Assembly: GCF_019039105.1 (NCBI RefSeq)
Contig: NZ_JAHPIV010000006.1
Location: forward strand, 124,001-188,000
DNA: 64,000 nt
Reading direction: 5' to 3'
Source: Desertibacillus haloalkaliphilus
GTDB taxonomy: Bacteria; Bacillota; Bacilli; Bacillales; KJ1-10-99
The notes beneath the pieces were generated by a model. The model ran no database searches. It saw only the letters and a program-made list of their open reading frames with translations, and was not told where the DNA came from. The first letter of the stretch is position 1, and each line of letters opens with the position of its first letter. Below, piece by piece: positions 49,390-57,862 of this stretch. The position numbers and the translations under genes were made by a program.

Positions 49390-49566
49390 ATACCCTCTTT
49401 TTTTACTTAATCATTTGGAATGCCTTTGTAATATTGGAAGTATCAATAAAAACCCCCTGTATCTCCCATTTTAGTATTTAATGAATACTATTTTTTATAC
49501 TCGATCCTTTGCAAAATCCTTTTTCGTTCCGCTCTTACACCCGTTAATGCAATAAGAAAAGTGAAG
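49390..49566. other. AT-rich gap with no gene recognised
   Basis: The bases between the small membrane pair and the frameshifted gene are AT-rich with no supported reading frame and no strong hairpin. Confidence 0.4.
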
Positions 49567-49828
49567 TTAATTGAACTTATTTTTAATTAATTTAATGATT
49601 AAGCATAAACCCATAATTACTGAAATAATGTATCCAATATAAAATAAAATTCCATTTATAATTGCAATTAAATCACTGGGCTGTTCGTTTACAGTTCTCG
49701 CATAATAAGGTTAAAGACATTAAACCAAGACCAACAATAAAACAAATAAATATACTGAGTGTTTTAATAGTAACCCTTCCCATCAACGTTTCTAAATTAT
49801 GCTCCATAACAAAATACGGAATTACCAT
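49567..49828 (-). pseudogene. frameshifted small membrane protein gene
   Basis: On the minus strand a gene starts at ATG 49828 (MVIPYFVMEHNLETLMGRVT) with AAAGGT upstream, encodes a membrane helix (SIFICFIVGLGLMSLT) and then stops early. In another frame the protein-like sequence continues at once: YYARTVNEQPSDLIAII, then NGILFYIGYIISVIMGLCL and a basic tail ending at TAA 49567. The joined product would be about 86 residues with two or three membrane helices. The 262-base span is one base off a multiple of three, consistent with a single indel near 49690-49700. It could be a real pseudogene or a sequencing error in an intact gene. Confidence 0.65.
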
Positions 49829-49964
49829 TTATACCTTTTTATTGATTAGGAACATAAAGAGGGTTGTTTGGTCCTTGAATTTACGTTATTAAAGGGCACG
49901 CTAGATTCCTAATAGCGTGATTAAAAATTCGCGCACCAGTACACTTTTCTCTAGGAGGCACACA

Positions 49965-50864
49965 ATGAGATTTTCAGGTGTAGGTTTAGTTATGCTAGCC
50001 GCTATATGCTGGGGTATTAGTGGGGGAATTGCCGCTATTTTAATGAACAAGGGCTGGGATCCTAGTGTAATTTCCCTTTACCGAGGGGCTGTTGGATTTA
50101 TATGTTTTTTCGCGTGGTTTCTCTTTTGTTTTAGACAAAATTGGATCTTCTCTCCTCGTTTATACATATGGTCCCTATTGGCAGGGGTTGGTGTTGCTGG
50201 AAATTTCACTTTTTATTTTCTCAGTATCCAAGCCTCAAGTATTGCTATTGCCGCTACTTTAATGTACACCGCACCTCTCTTTGTCCTTTTAGTCTCCTTT
50301 TTATTACGAATAGAACGTTCGACTTGGTTTAAATGGGGGTGCATTTCCGCTGTACTTATGGGGATTATCCTGCTTACTGGTGCCTACAACACCGAATCGA
50401 TTTCAGTGAGCTTTCTAGGCACGGTAGCGGGGCTCGCTTCTGGACTGTCCTATGCTTTATTTATATTCGGGTTTAAAAATGCCTCTTCTATCGGAAAGCC
50501 GCAGACCACCTTAACTATCGCTTTTTTTTCATTTTGTCTCATCCTTTTTCTTTTTACGGACAATGATGAAGTAGCTAGTGTGATCACGTCAAGTGACATA
50601 GGATGGTTTCTTCTATTAGGGATCGTGGGCGCTGGAATTTCATTTATACTTTATGTGATTGGAATTCGATGGACTGCCCCAACAACTGCTTCGATGGTCG
50701 CTATGGTAGAGCCGGTAACAGCTTCATTATTTGGCGTTCTGCTTATCGGAGATCATTTGACGATCATTCAACTTCTTGGAATGGTGCTCATCCTGGTTAC
50801 GATCACCGTACTTAGTGTGAAGCAGTCCGAAACGGAGAAACATACAAAAGTCACAAACACTTAG
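49965..50864 (+). CDS. EamA/DMT family transporter
   Basis: A 299-residue drug/metabolite transporter with ten helices in two EamA repeats (VGLVMLAAICWGISGGIAAI at the start; GTVAGLASGLSYALFIFGFK opening the second repeat; APTTASMVAMVEPVTASLFG near the end, the usual DMT signature). It exports or imports small metabolites; substrate unknown. The start at 49965 follows AGGAGG by six bases; an open frame extends 16 codons further. Single-gene unit. Confidence 0.92.
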   Translation: MRFSGVGLVMLAAICWGISGGIAAILMNKGWDPSVISLYRGAVGFICFFAWFLFCFRQNWIFSPRLYIWSLLAGVGVAGNFTFYFLSIQASSIAIAATLMYTAPLFVLLVSFLLRIERSTWFKWGCISAVLMGIILLTGAYNTESISVSFLGTVAGLASGLSYALFIFGFKNASSIGKPQTTLTIAFFSFCLILFLFTDNDEVASVITSSDIGWFLLLGIVGAGISFILYVIGIRWTAPTTASMVAMVEPVTASLFGVLLIGDHLTIIQLLGMVLILVTITVLSVKQSETEKHTKVTNT

Positions 50865-51047
50865 AACTGGCCTTATTTAATTATGTCCATTGGTACAATT
50901 ACATTCAAATTCATGGAATGTTAAGCTAGCTAATCCCAATAGAATTCAAAAGAGAAACACCTTAAAAAATTGTCTCGTTCTGTGTTGATAATGCACCGAC
51001 CAAAGGGAATAAATAGACTTGCAACTGACAAAATCTTAATATGAAAC

Positions 51048-51245
51048 TTAAAAATTAGGAGCAGTGATACCAGCCAAAATGATTAATAATGATATCGATG
51101 CAACGATCGCAGGTTTGATCGATGCTGTATCGTCTTTTCCTAACGTGATAATCGCATATATTGATGAGAAAACAAACACAAATGGCCAGATAAACCAAGT
51201 CCAATAATAAAAAATACCTATGCTTTGCATCAAACCTATGAACAC
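51048..51245 (-). CDS. small two-helix membrane protein, unknown
   Basis: A 65-residue protein with two hydrophobic stretches (FYYWTWFIWPFVFVFSSIYA near 12-31 and PAIVASISLLIILAGITA near 45-62) separated by a short polar turn LGKDDTASIK. It starts at GTG with GGGGAG seven bases upstream. No family recognised. It lies alone between the EamA and ACR3-like genes, both of which run on the other strand. Confidence 0.6.
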   Translation of the reverse strand: MFIGLMQSIGIFYYWTWFIWPFVFVFSSIYAIITLGKDDTASIKPAIVASISLLIILAGITAPNF

Positions 51246-51422
51246 CCTTTTTCTCCCCCCTCTTAATTACCGATACTACAAAACTACTTTGATCGTTATA
51301 CCCGCTACAATTTTATAATTACTTCGCTCATTACAGCAAGAACCTCTTGCCGATCGACAAATCTAGTTAGTGACCACTTATGATAAAATAGCTGTACAAA
51401 AGTTTGTTAGGTGTGAGTACCA

Positions 51423-52367
51423 TTGAACATATTCGAAAAACTATATACTGTTATTATCTTGTTCGCGGTTGTCATCGGGATTAGTCTAGGACAAGTAGAG
51501 GGAATACGCACGAATGCAGAAATCGCCATCACTCCTTTATTAGTAGCGATGCTCTATGTGACGTTCTTACAAATTCCTATCGCAGAGATCAAGAAAGCTT
51601 TTAAAAACATCAAATTCACCTATACTGCAGTAATCATCAACTTTGTCTGGACACCTCTATTCGCCTGGCTGCTTGCGATGGTATTTCTAGGTGACCACCC
51701 GGCATTATATATTGGCTTTATTATGCTCATGGTCACACCATGTACGGATTGGTACTTAATTTTTACCGGAATTGCAAAAGGAAATGTTGCCTTATCAACG
51801 GCCATCCTCCCTCTAAACTTACTCTTGCAGGTCATTTTACTACCGATCTATCTACTTATTTTCGGAGGCACAACAGGGGTTATCGAACTAGCTTTTCTCG
51901 TCGAGAGTATATTCCTTATACTCTTTATCCCTTTAGTCTTGGCCGTTTTAACAAATGTGTTATTAAGACACAAACCTCAGGTAAGGGAAAACCTTATCTC
52001 CAACCTTAGCATGTTACCGATTCTTTTCCTAAGTCTCGCGATTGTAGCGATGTTCGCTTCACAAGGTCAACTGTTACTTGCTCATTTAGAATTAATCTGG
52101 TTGATCACAATCCCGATCCTTTTATTTTTCATAGTGAACCTTTACGTTAGTCAAAAGGTAGGGCAGCTGATGAAATTCTCGAACCCGGCTCGAACGAGTT
52201 TGAGCTTGACGACTTTAGCAAGAAATTCGCCTATTGCCCTAGCGATTGCAATGACCGCATTCCCAGACCAACCATTAATCTCTTTAACACTCGTGATCTG
52301 TCCACTATTGGAATTACCGATTCTCGCGATCATCACTCAGGTTTTATTATTCATCTCAAAAAATTGA
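51423..52367 (+). CDS. ACR3/BASS-like permease, putative arsenite exporter
   Basis: A 314-residue protein with about ten membrane helices of the bile acid:sodium symporter superfamily. Its segment LMVTPCTDWYLIFTGIAKGN resembles the ACR3 motif around the essential cysteine (PCTAM...W/NxLAKGN), and the C-terminal half has LTTLARNSPIALAIAMTAFP, also ACR3-like. ACR3 proteins export arsenite by proton exchange. The replacement of AMVF by DWYL puts it in a divergent subgroup, so the substrate is uncertain. TTG start with AGGTG upstream. It lies 1 kb from the ars operon but in opposite orientation. Confidence 0.72.
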   Translation: MNIFEKLYTVIILFAVVIGISLGQVEGIRTNAEIAITPLLVAMLYVTFLQIPIAEIKKAFKNIKFTYTAVIINFVWTPLFAWLLAMVFLGDHPALYIGFIMLMVTPCTDWYLIFTGIAKGNVALSTAILPLNLLLQVILLPIYLLIFGGTTGVIELAFLVESIFLILFIPLVLAVLTNVLLRHKPQVRENLISNLSMLPILFLSLAIVAMFASQGQLLLAHLELIWLITIPILLFFIVNLYVSQKVGQLMKFSNPARTSLSLTTLARNSPIALAIAMTAFPDQPLISLTLVICPLLELPILAIITQVLLFISKN

Positions 52368-52369
52368 AA

Positions 52370-52402
52370 GCACGCATCACTAGTAACGATGCGTGCCCTT
52401 TT
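52370..52402 (+). terminator. terminator of the ACR3-like gene
   Basis: GCACGCATC - ACTAGTAAC - GATGCGTGC followed by CCTTTTT; the stem is symmetric and could serve the convergent regulator gene as well. Confidence 0.88.
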
Positions 52403-52638
52403 TAACTTTCATCTTCGCTGTATGAACCATCTTCCTCAGGTCTATATTCTAAAATATCCCCAGGTTGACAATCGAGGGCTTTACAAATCGCCTCTAAAGT
52501 CGACAATCGAATCGCTTTTGCCTTTCCATTTTTCAGTATCGAAAGGTTCGCCATCGTGATTCCAACCTTCTCTGACAGTTCCGTCACACTCATTTTCCGT
52601 TTCGCCAACATCACATCAATATTGATTATTATTGCCAT
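52402..52638 (-). CDS. XRE-type helix-turn-helix regulator (YozG-like)
   Basis: A 78-residue single-domain HTH protein: MAIIINIDVMLAKRKMSVTE, then KVGITMANLSILKNGKAKAI (the recognition helix region) and ALDCQPGDILEYRPEE. It begins with a short beta strand, then five helices, the Cro/CI fold. GAGGTG lies upstream. It is paired with a DUF2975 membrane protein encoded 10 bases upstream, as in yoaS-yozG of B. subtilis. Confidence 0.88.
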   Translation of the reverse strand: MAIIINIDVMLAKRKMSVTELSEKVGITMANLSILKNGKAKAIRLSTLEAICKALDCQPGDILEYRPEEDGSYSEDES

Positions 52639-52648
52639 GTTAATCACC

Positions 52649-53131
52649 TCAGACCGTTAAATCATTTTCTGATTTTATATGAATCGCTTCTTGTAGAAGT
52701 CTTTGGAGAACGGCTGCAAAAACTGCGATTACCATTGATGCAAAAATTAACACCATGCCAATTATGATGATACCTGGGGCATCATCAATCTCCGCGATGA
52801 GATAAAAGAGTGGCATGCCTAACACATATAAGATACTGATTGTGATGGCACAGTATTTTATCTTCCTTAAAGCTTTTACAGAAATGGAAGAAAAAGCTTT
52901 ATTCTGATCAATATAGCTTAAAAGTTTAAACGCTTGATACAGAGCAAAGTAAAAAGGTATTGCTGTTGCATACAAATTGATTAGCACAAGATATTTTATA
53001 AAAGCCATATCGGGATACAATTCTGCTGCAAAATTCGCGATCCTAGGCACCAAAAATATGCACAAAATAAGAACTGGGATTCCAATAAGAATAACAGCAA
53101 TCTTTAAAAAAGCTGTCGATCCTCGTTTCAT
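52649..53131 (-). CDS. DUF2975 membrane protein (YoaS-like)
   Basis: A 160-residue protein with four membrane helices (STAFLKIAVILIGIPVLILC at the start, YLVLINLYATAIPFYFALYQ, ISILYVLGMPLFYLIAEI, IIIIGMVLIFASMVIAVFAA) and a short cytoplasmic tail with QRLLQEAIHIKSENDLTV. This is the DUF2975 pattern, and the adjacent small HTH gene is its normal partner. Role unknown; it may sequester or signal to the regulator. Confidence 0.85.
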   Translation of the reverse strand: MKRGSTAFLKIAVILIGIPVLILCIFLVPRIANFAAELYPDMAFIKYLVLINLYATAIPFYFALYQAFKLLSYIDQNKAFSSISVKALRKIKYCAITISILYVLGMPLFYLIAEIDDAPGIIIIGMVLIFASMVIAVFAAVLQRLLQEAIHIKSENDLTV

Positions 53132-53297
53132 AAAAAGCACCTCACTTCGTTTTTATAACAATGATCATAACATATTTTTATTGTTTTACGATAAAAAGTT
53201 ATTGTTATTATGATATTATTATTGTTATAGACCAAAAACAACACCCTTTTTAAGGTATATACTTTCACTCCAACAGAGTCTCAAAATGACAGTAATC

Positions 53298-53336
53298 TAA
53301 AAAGAGGTCCCCTCCTAACTAAAGAAAGGGACCTCT
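53298..53336 (-). terminator. terminator of the ars operon
   Basis: Minus-strand AGAGGTCCC ... GGGGACCTCT followed by TTTTAGA, about 45 bases past the arsA stop. Confidence 0.85.
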
Positions 53337-53381
53337 GAAAAATCATATGCGCTCTCGCCGGTGTACCTTATTACAATTTCA

Positions 53382-55151
53382 TTAGTATGACAATGCTTTT
53401 AACTGCCGATAGCTCGTTGTTGCTTCTGGCTGCCATGGAATGACAACCGTCTGCTCAGCTAATTCGCTTGTCACCGTCTTAATCCATGGGAGCTCTGCAG
53501 CTGCTCTCATGTTTAAAAGTGGATCACGGGTATCTGTGACAACAAAGCTTTGATTAATTACCCACCAGCGCGGCGTGATGTTCGCGCGCTCAAGGTCAAG
53601 CTGTAATCGTCGCGCTTCATGAACAGGCGTTGCTTCAGGAAGCGTCACAATGACGACATCCGTTTCTTGCGGATCGCGCAAACGCGGCAACAGCTTTTGT
53701 ACCGATTCAGGCACCTCACCCGTCGAGCGCTCGATCTCCTTATGGTACGACTGCGCTGAATCAAGCAGCAGAAGGGTATGTCCGGTAGGCGCTGTATCAA
53801 TAATGACAAAATCATCATCCGCACGATCAACAACATTGGCAAACGCCCGAAAAACAGCGATTTCTTCTGTACATGGGGAGCGCAGATCTTCCTCAAGGTA
53901 TTCAAGCCCACTCTCATCAAGGGTCTTCCTTGCTTCGGCTAACACTTCCTCACGGTAATTGCTTACCTCTGCTTCTGGATCAATCCGGCTAACCGTTAAT
54001 GTTTCACCAATTTTGTCGTCCTCAAACAGCAACGATAAATGCTCGGCTGGGTCCGTTGTCGTCAAATGAACATTATGTCCTTTTTCCGCAAGCCCAACTG
54101 CAACCGCAGCAGCAACGGTCGTCTTACCGACCCCGCCTTTTCCCATCGTTAACAAGACACCACTCTGCTTTTCTTCGAGCTCTTCAACAAGCTTCTCTAA
54201 CCCACGCGTATCGACTTCCTCATGGTCGTTAATGACGACCTCACGCTTTTGATCCTTATCCGTAAATAACGCTCGCAGCGCTTCAATGCCTGTGAGCTGG
54301 TAAGGCACAAGTGGAAGCTGATAACTTGGAAGTTGCTGCAAGTTAGTAGGAAGCTCACCCAACGCCTCCTGCTGCTGTTTATAAAACGCTTCAGATACCT
54401 TGTCCCCACTAACAAACTCAGACACCTGTCCATTGATCAGAAGCAGTTGATTTTCAAGACCGACAGTCATTAATTCGTTTGACGCACGCCCCGCCTCATA
54501 CAAAGCTGAGTCATTCGGCCGCGAGACGAGCACTAGGGTTGTCTTGTCTTTATTGGCAAGGGCTTCTACCGTTGCTTCATATAACTTTTTCTTCTCTGCT
54601 AGCCCTGACAAAGGACCAAGACATGAAGCTCCATGCGTACTTTCATCTAAAAAGTTCGACCACGCCGTTGGCAGTTGTAATAATCGAAGCGTATGCCCAG
54701 TTGGTGCCGTATCAAAAATGATATGGTCAAATTCCTCCGCCTTCTCACGACTTGTTAATAGCGTCGCAAATTCATCAAACGCCGCAATCTCAACCGTGCA
54801 CGCTCCCGATAATTGCTCTTCCATTTGCGCAACGACCGGTGCTGGGAGCTTGTCTCGGTATGGACCAACGACCTTTTCACGGTATGCTGCCGCGGCTTCC
54901 TCTGGGTTAATGTTGATTGCGGATAATCCTTTAACCTCAGGGAGCGGCGTAACTCTCGAGCCTATTTCCGTTTCAAACACATCTTGTAGGTTAGACGCTG
55001 GATCTGTGCTGACAATTAACACCCTTTTTCCGCGTTCAGCGAGGGCAACAGCTGTGGCACATGCGGTTGACGTCTTGCCGACCCCGCCTTTTCCAGTAAA
55101 AAAGAAATATGGCGTTAACGGGATCGTCTCAAGTTGAAATCGTTCCGTCAT
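53382..55151 (-). CDS. arsA: arsenite-translocating ATPase ArsA
   Basis: A 589-residue two-domain ATPase that powers ArsB. The two halves each carry a deviant Walker A: TGKGGVGKT at 19-27 and MGKGGVGKT at 336-344, and each a DTAPTGHTL signal-transduction motif. The three cysteines of the arsenite site are present at C118 (SGACTVEIA), C177 (HGASCLGPL) and C427 (RSPCTEEIAV), so it should be metalloid-activated. Last gene of arsRBCDA. Confidence 0.97.
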   Translation of the reverse strand: MTERFQLETIPLTPYFFFTGKGGVGKTSTACATAVALAERGKRVLIVSTDPASNLQDVFETEIGSRVTPLPEVKGLSAININPEEAAAAYREKVVGPYRDKLPAPVVAQMEEQLSGACTVEIAAFDEFATLLTSREKAEEFDHIIFDTAPTGHTLRLLQLPTAWSNFLDESTHGASCLGPLSGLAEKKKLYEATVEALANKDKTTLVLVSRPNDSALYEAGRASNELMTVGLENQLLLINGQVSEFVSGDKVSEAFYKQQQEALGELPTNLQQLPSYQLPLVPYQLTGIEALRALFTDKDQKREVVINDHEEVDTRGLEKLVEELEEKQSGVLLTMGKGGVGKTTVAAAVAVGLAEKGHNVHLTTTDPAEHLSLLFEDDKIGETLTVSRIDPEAEVSNYREEVLAEARKTLDESGLEYLEEDLRSPCTEEIAVFRAFANVVDRADDDFVIIDTAPTGHTLLLLDSAQSYHKEIERSTGEVPESVQKLLPRLRDPQETDVVIVTLPEATPVHEARRLQLDLERANITPRWWVINQSFVVTDTRDPLLNMRAAAELPWIKTVTSELAEQTVVIPWQPEATTSYRQLKALSY

Positions 55152-55172
55152 CGGAATCTCCTCTTTTCATTG

Positions 55173-55523
55173 TTAAAGTAACTTTATGTTTGACGACTCT
55201 TCTTTTTTACTCAATTCACTCACATCGATGTTACACCAGCTCGCAAGCTCTTCATTTGTTGGATACTGGCCAGCATACTTCACTTCACCATTGACAAGCA
55301 CGGCTGGCAAGCCTTCTGTCCCTTTTTCCTCCAACAGCGCTTGAACCGTCTCATTTTCAACAAAAGCATCTGGTTCCGATCCTAAGTTATAACGAGTAAT
55401 ATCAAAGCCTTTCTTTTCTAGTAAAAACAAAGCTGTCGCCACTCGTGCCAATTCAGGATCAACACTCGGTCCACACACGCCTGTTGGACAACACATCGCT
55501 GGATCAAAGATTTCAATTTTCAC
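55173..55523 (-). CDS. arsD: arsenite metallochaperone ArsD
   Basis: A 116-residue ArsD that hands arsenite to ArsA. The N-terminal metalloid site is FDPAMCCPTGVCGPSVDP, with the vicinal pair and third cysteine; no C-terminal cysteine pairs are present, as in shorter members. The start at GTG 55523 (VKIEIFDPAM) aligns with other ArsD proteins and sits eight bases after GGGTGG. It ends 22 bases before arsA. Confidence 0.95.
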   Translation of the reverse strand: MKIEIFDPAMCCPTGVCGPSVDPELARVATALFLLEKKGFDITRYNLGSEPDAFVENETVQALLEEKGTEGLPAVLVNGEVKYAGQYPTNEELASWCNIDVSELSKKEESSNIKLL

Positions 55524-55541
55524 CACGCTAGCCACCCTCTC

Positions 55542-55961
55542 TTATTTTCCTGTTTCTGAAAATTGTTTAATACGCTCACCAATTTCATCGCGGACACGTT
55601 GAAAGAAAGCCCATTTCTCCTCTTCTGTTCCTTCCGCTTTCGCTGGATCATCGAAGCCCCAATGTACTCGTTCTTTATTTGGAGGTGTTGCTGGGCAAAC
55701 ATCATTGGCATGACCGCATAATGTCACCACAAGGTCTGCTTTGTTTAAAATCTCAGGATCAATCGTATCGGATGTTTGGTCTGAGATATCAATATCAACT
55801 TCTTTCATCGCTCTGACCGCATTTGGATTGACACCATGTGCTTCGATTCCAGCTGAGTAGACATCATATTTGTCCGATAGATAGTGCTTTCCCCATGCTT
55901 CTGCCATTTGACTGCGGCATGAGTTTCCTGTGCATAGAAAGTAAATGATTGGTTTTGACAT
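55542..55961 (-). CDS. arsC: thioredoxin-coupled arsenate reductase ArsC
   Basis: A 139-residue arsenate reductase of the low-molecular-weight phosphatase type. The catalytic P-loop is [14 protein letters not shown] with C10 and C15, and the redox relay is [13 protein letters not shown] with C82 and C89, matching the B. subtilis / S. aureus enzyme. It reduces arsenate to arsenite for export. Lies 18 bases after arsB. Confidence 0.97.
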   Translation of the reverse strand: MSKPIIYFLCTGNSCRSQMAEAWGKHYLSDKYDVYSAGIEAHGVNPNAVRAMKEVDIDISDQTSDTIDPEILNKADLVVTLCGHANDVCPATPPNKERVHWGFDDPAKAEGTEEEKWAFFQRVRDEIGERIKQFSETGK

Positions 55962-55979
55962 GATGTATCTCTCCTTATT

Positions 55980-57290
55980 TTATAAAATGAGTAATAGCCA
56001 TAAATAAAGGCCGACTAAGGTAATAAATAGTGTTGGTACAGTTAGAATGATTCCTACTTTAAAGTAATATCCCCAAGAAATCTTGACGCCTTTCTTTGCA
56101 AGAACATGAAGCCATAATAAGGTTGCAAGCGAACCAATCGGCGTAATCTTTGGCCCAAGATCGGATCCGATCACGTTGGCATAGATTAGCGCTTCACGTG
56201 TTGCACCAATCGTGTTTGTATCGGCAATCGCTAACGCATTGATCATCACTGTTGGCATGTTATTCATGATCGATGACAAGATCGCGGCAATGAATCCCAT
56301 CGAGATCGTCCCTACAAACAGACCTTGATCGACCGCTCCTTGAATCACTTGCGCTAGCAATCCGGTTAAGCCGACGTTTTGTAAGCCATAGACGACGACA
56401 TACATTCCAATCGAGAAAACAACGATCGCCCACGGCGCATCTTTAATGATTCCAGTTGTTTTTAACTCCTCGTTACCTGCACTCATCACCCGGAAAATCA
56501 CATAAAAGATGAGAGCGATCGGCATCGCGACTAATGATACGGGTAGATGAATAAATTCACTTACAAAATATCCAATTAATAAGAACGCTAAAATGTACCA
56601 TGAGAGCTTGAACAGTCGCTGATCTTTAATTGCTTCATGTGGTTTTTTCAGCTGGCCCATGTCATACTGCTTCGGAATGTCTTTACGGAAATACAAGTAA
56701 AGGACGAGCATACTGGCCCCGAGCGCAAAAAAGTTTGGCACAATCATCCGTGTGGCATACTCGACAAAGCCAATCCCGAAGAAGTCAGCCGAAACAATGT
56801 TCACAAGGTTACTAACAATTAGCGGTAAAGACGTTGTATCAGCGATAAACCCACTTGCCATAATAAACGGCAAAATCATCGCTTCTTTAAACTGAAGTGC
56901 CCTGACCATTGCGAGGACAATCGGTGTTAAAATCAGCGCCGCACCATCGTTGGCAAATAAGGCAGCAACAACTGCCCCTAGAACCGATACATAGAAAAAC
57001 ATTTTTAAGCCATTACCCTTCGCAAATCGCGCCATATGTAGGGCTGACCATTCAAAAAAGCCAATTTCATCAAGGATTAAGGAAATAATAATCACCGCAA
57101 CAAACGTTAACGTTGCATTCCAAACAATCCCTGTTACGGTTTGGACATCACCGAAATCAACGACGCCAGCAATTAATGCTAGTGCCGCACCGATCGTCGC
57201 TGACCAGCCAATCGAGAGCCCCTTCGGCTGCCAAATGACAAGGACAAGCGTAAATAAGAAAATCAGTGACGCTAATAGAACGGAACTCAA
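55980..57290 (-). CDS. arsB: arsenite efflux permease ArsB
   Basis: A 436-residue ArsB (arsenical membrane pump, ion transporter superfamily) with about 12 helices. Recognisable are [60 protein letters not shown] and [20 protein letters not shown], the last being the diagnostic ArsB motif. With ArsA it forms an ATP-driven pump. Confidence 0.96.
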   Translation of the reverse strand: MSSVLLASLIFLFTLVLVIWQPKGLSIGWSATIGAALALIAGVVDFGDVQTVTGIVWNATLTFVAVIIISLILDEIGFFEWSALHMARFAKGNGLKMFFYVSVLGAVVAALFANDGAALILTPIVLAMVRALQFKEAMILPFIMASGFIADTTSLPLIVSNLVNIVSADFFGIGFVEYATRMIVPNFFALGASMLVLYLYFRKDIPKQYDMGQLKKPHEAIKDQRLFKLSWYILAFLLIGYFVSEFIHLPVSLVAMPIALIFYVIFRVMSAGNEELKTTGIIKDAPWAIVVFSIGMYVVVYGLQNVGLTGLLAQVIQGAVDQGLFVGTISMGFIAAILSSIMNNMPTVMINALAIADTNTIGATREALIYANVIGSDLGPKITPIGSLATLLWLHVLAKKGVKISWGYYFKVGIILTVPTLFITLVGLYLWLLLIL

Positions 57291-57307
57291 AAGTTCACCA
57301 CTCCTTT

Positions 57308-57376
57308 CGTTTGGTTAGTTGGTTAGTTTTTAGTGGTTAGTGGTTAGTATCTAGTGGTTAGTTGGTTAGTTGTTAG
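57308..57376. repeat. GTTAGTGGTTAGT low-complexity repeat between arsR and arsB
   Basis: About ten runs of (T)GGTTAGT with variants fill the gap between the arsR stop codon and the arsB ribosome site, extending into the arsR stop itself. Reverse-complement copies lie at 2085-2300, and another piece at 16010-16035. Confidence 0.75.
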
Positions 57377-57720
57377 TCACAGCAGTTGACTCGTAAGCCT
57401 TGTTCGGCTAGTGCTTCTAACTTTTGTTTTTGGTCTGGTAGATGGTTAATCAATTGTTCGACCATTGGATAAGCCTCGTGATCTTTGTTTGCTTTATAGA
57501 AAATCCATTGCCCGCGACGCTCTTCATTGACTAAGCCAACGTCACGGAGTTTACGTAAATGTTGGCTAACAGCTGGCTGACTCATTTGAAAAAGCTCAAC
57601 AAACTCACAGACACAGCATTCATCTTCAAGCACAAGTGCTATCATCGTTAAACGTGTTTTATCACCAAGAAGCTTTAATATCTTAGCAGCTGTTTCAACG
57701 GTTACGCCCGCCTCTTTCAT
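57373..57720 (-). CDS. arsR: ArsR family arsenical-responsive repressor
   Basis: A 115-residue winged-helix ArsR/SmtB repressor. The helix-turn-helix is FQMSQPAVSQHLRKLRDVGL, and the metalloid-binding cysteines are in EDECCVCEFVELF just before it. Unusually it also ends in NCCD, a vicinal cysteine pair at the C-terminus. The start at 57720 has AAGGGGTGG upstream. First gene of the ars operon; autoregulation at the operator upstream is expected. Confidence 0.95.
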   Translation of the reverse strand: MKEAGVTVETAAKILKLLGDKTRLTMIALVLEDECCVCEFVELFQMSQPAVSQHLRKLRDVGLVNEERRGQWIFYKANKDHEAYPMVEQLINHLPDQKQKLEALAEQGLRVNCCD

Positions 57721-57751
57721 TTCAACCACCCCTTATTCGATTCTCGTTTAT

Positions 57752-57773
57752 TATATAAGTATATGCTTATATA
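57752..57773. promoter_or_regulatory. ArsR operator upstream of arsR
   Basis: TATATAAG - TATATG - CTTATATA, an inverted repeat with 8-base arms and a 6-base spacer, 32 bases before the arsR start. Size, AT content and position fit known ArsR boxes. Confidence 0.82.
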
Positions 57774-57804
57774 CGCAAATGTTAAGTTTTAACCCCCACT
57801 GCTT

Positions 57805-57838
57805 CAAAAGAGGCGGAGTAACTATACTCACTCCACCA
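57805..57838 (-). terminator. terminator of chrA
   Basis: Minus-strand GGTGGAGT ... ACTCCGCC (GU pairing allowed) followed by TCTTTTG, after the chrA stop. Confidence 0.65.
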
Positions 57839-57862
57839 ACGTTCCTTCATACGAGGCAACCT

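Noticed and set aside
49662-49892. 76-codon plus-strand frame at the frameshifted gene
   Set aside because: It is antisense to the better supported membrane-protein frames and has no ribosome site.
54544-55137. 197-codon plus-strand frame opposite arsA
   Set aside because: Antisense to arsA, Ser/Ala-rich, with no start signal; a shadow of the well-supported ATPase gene.
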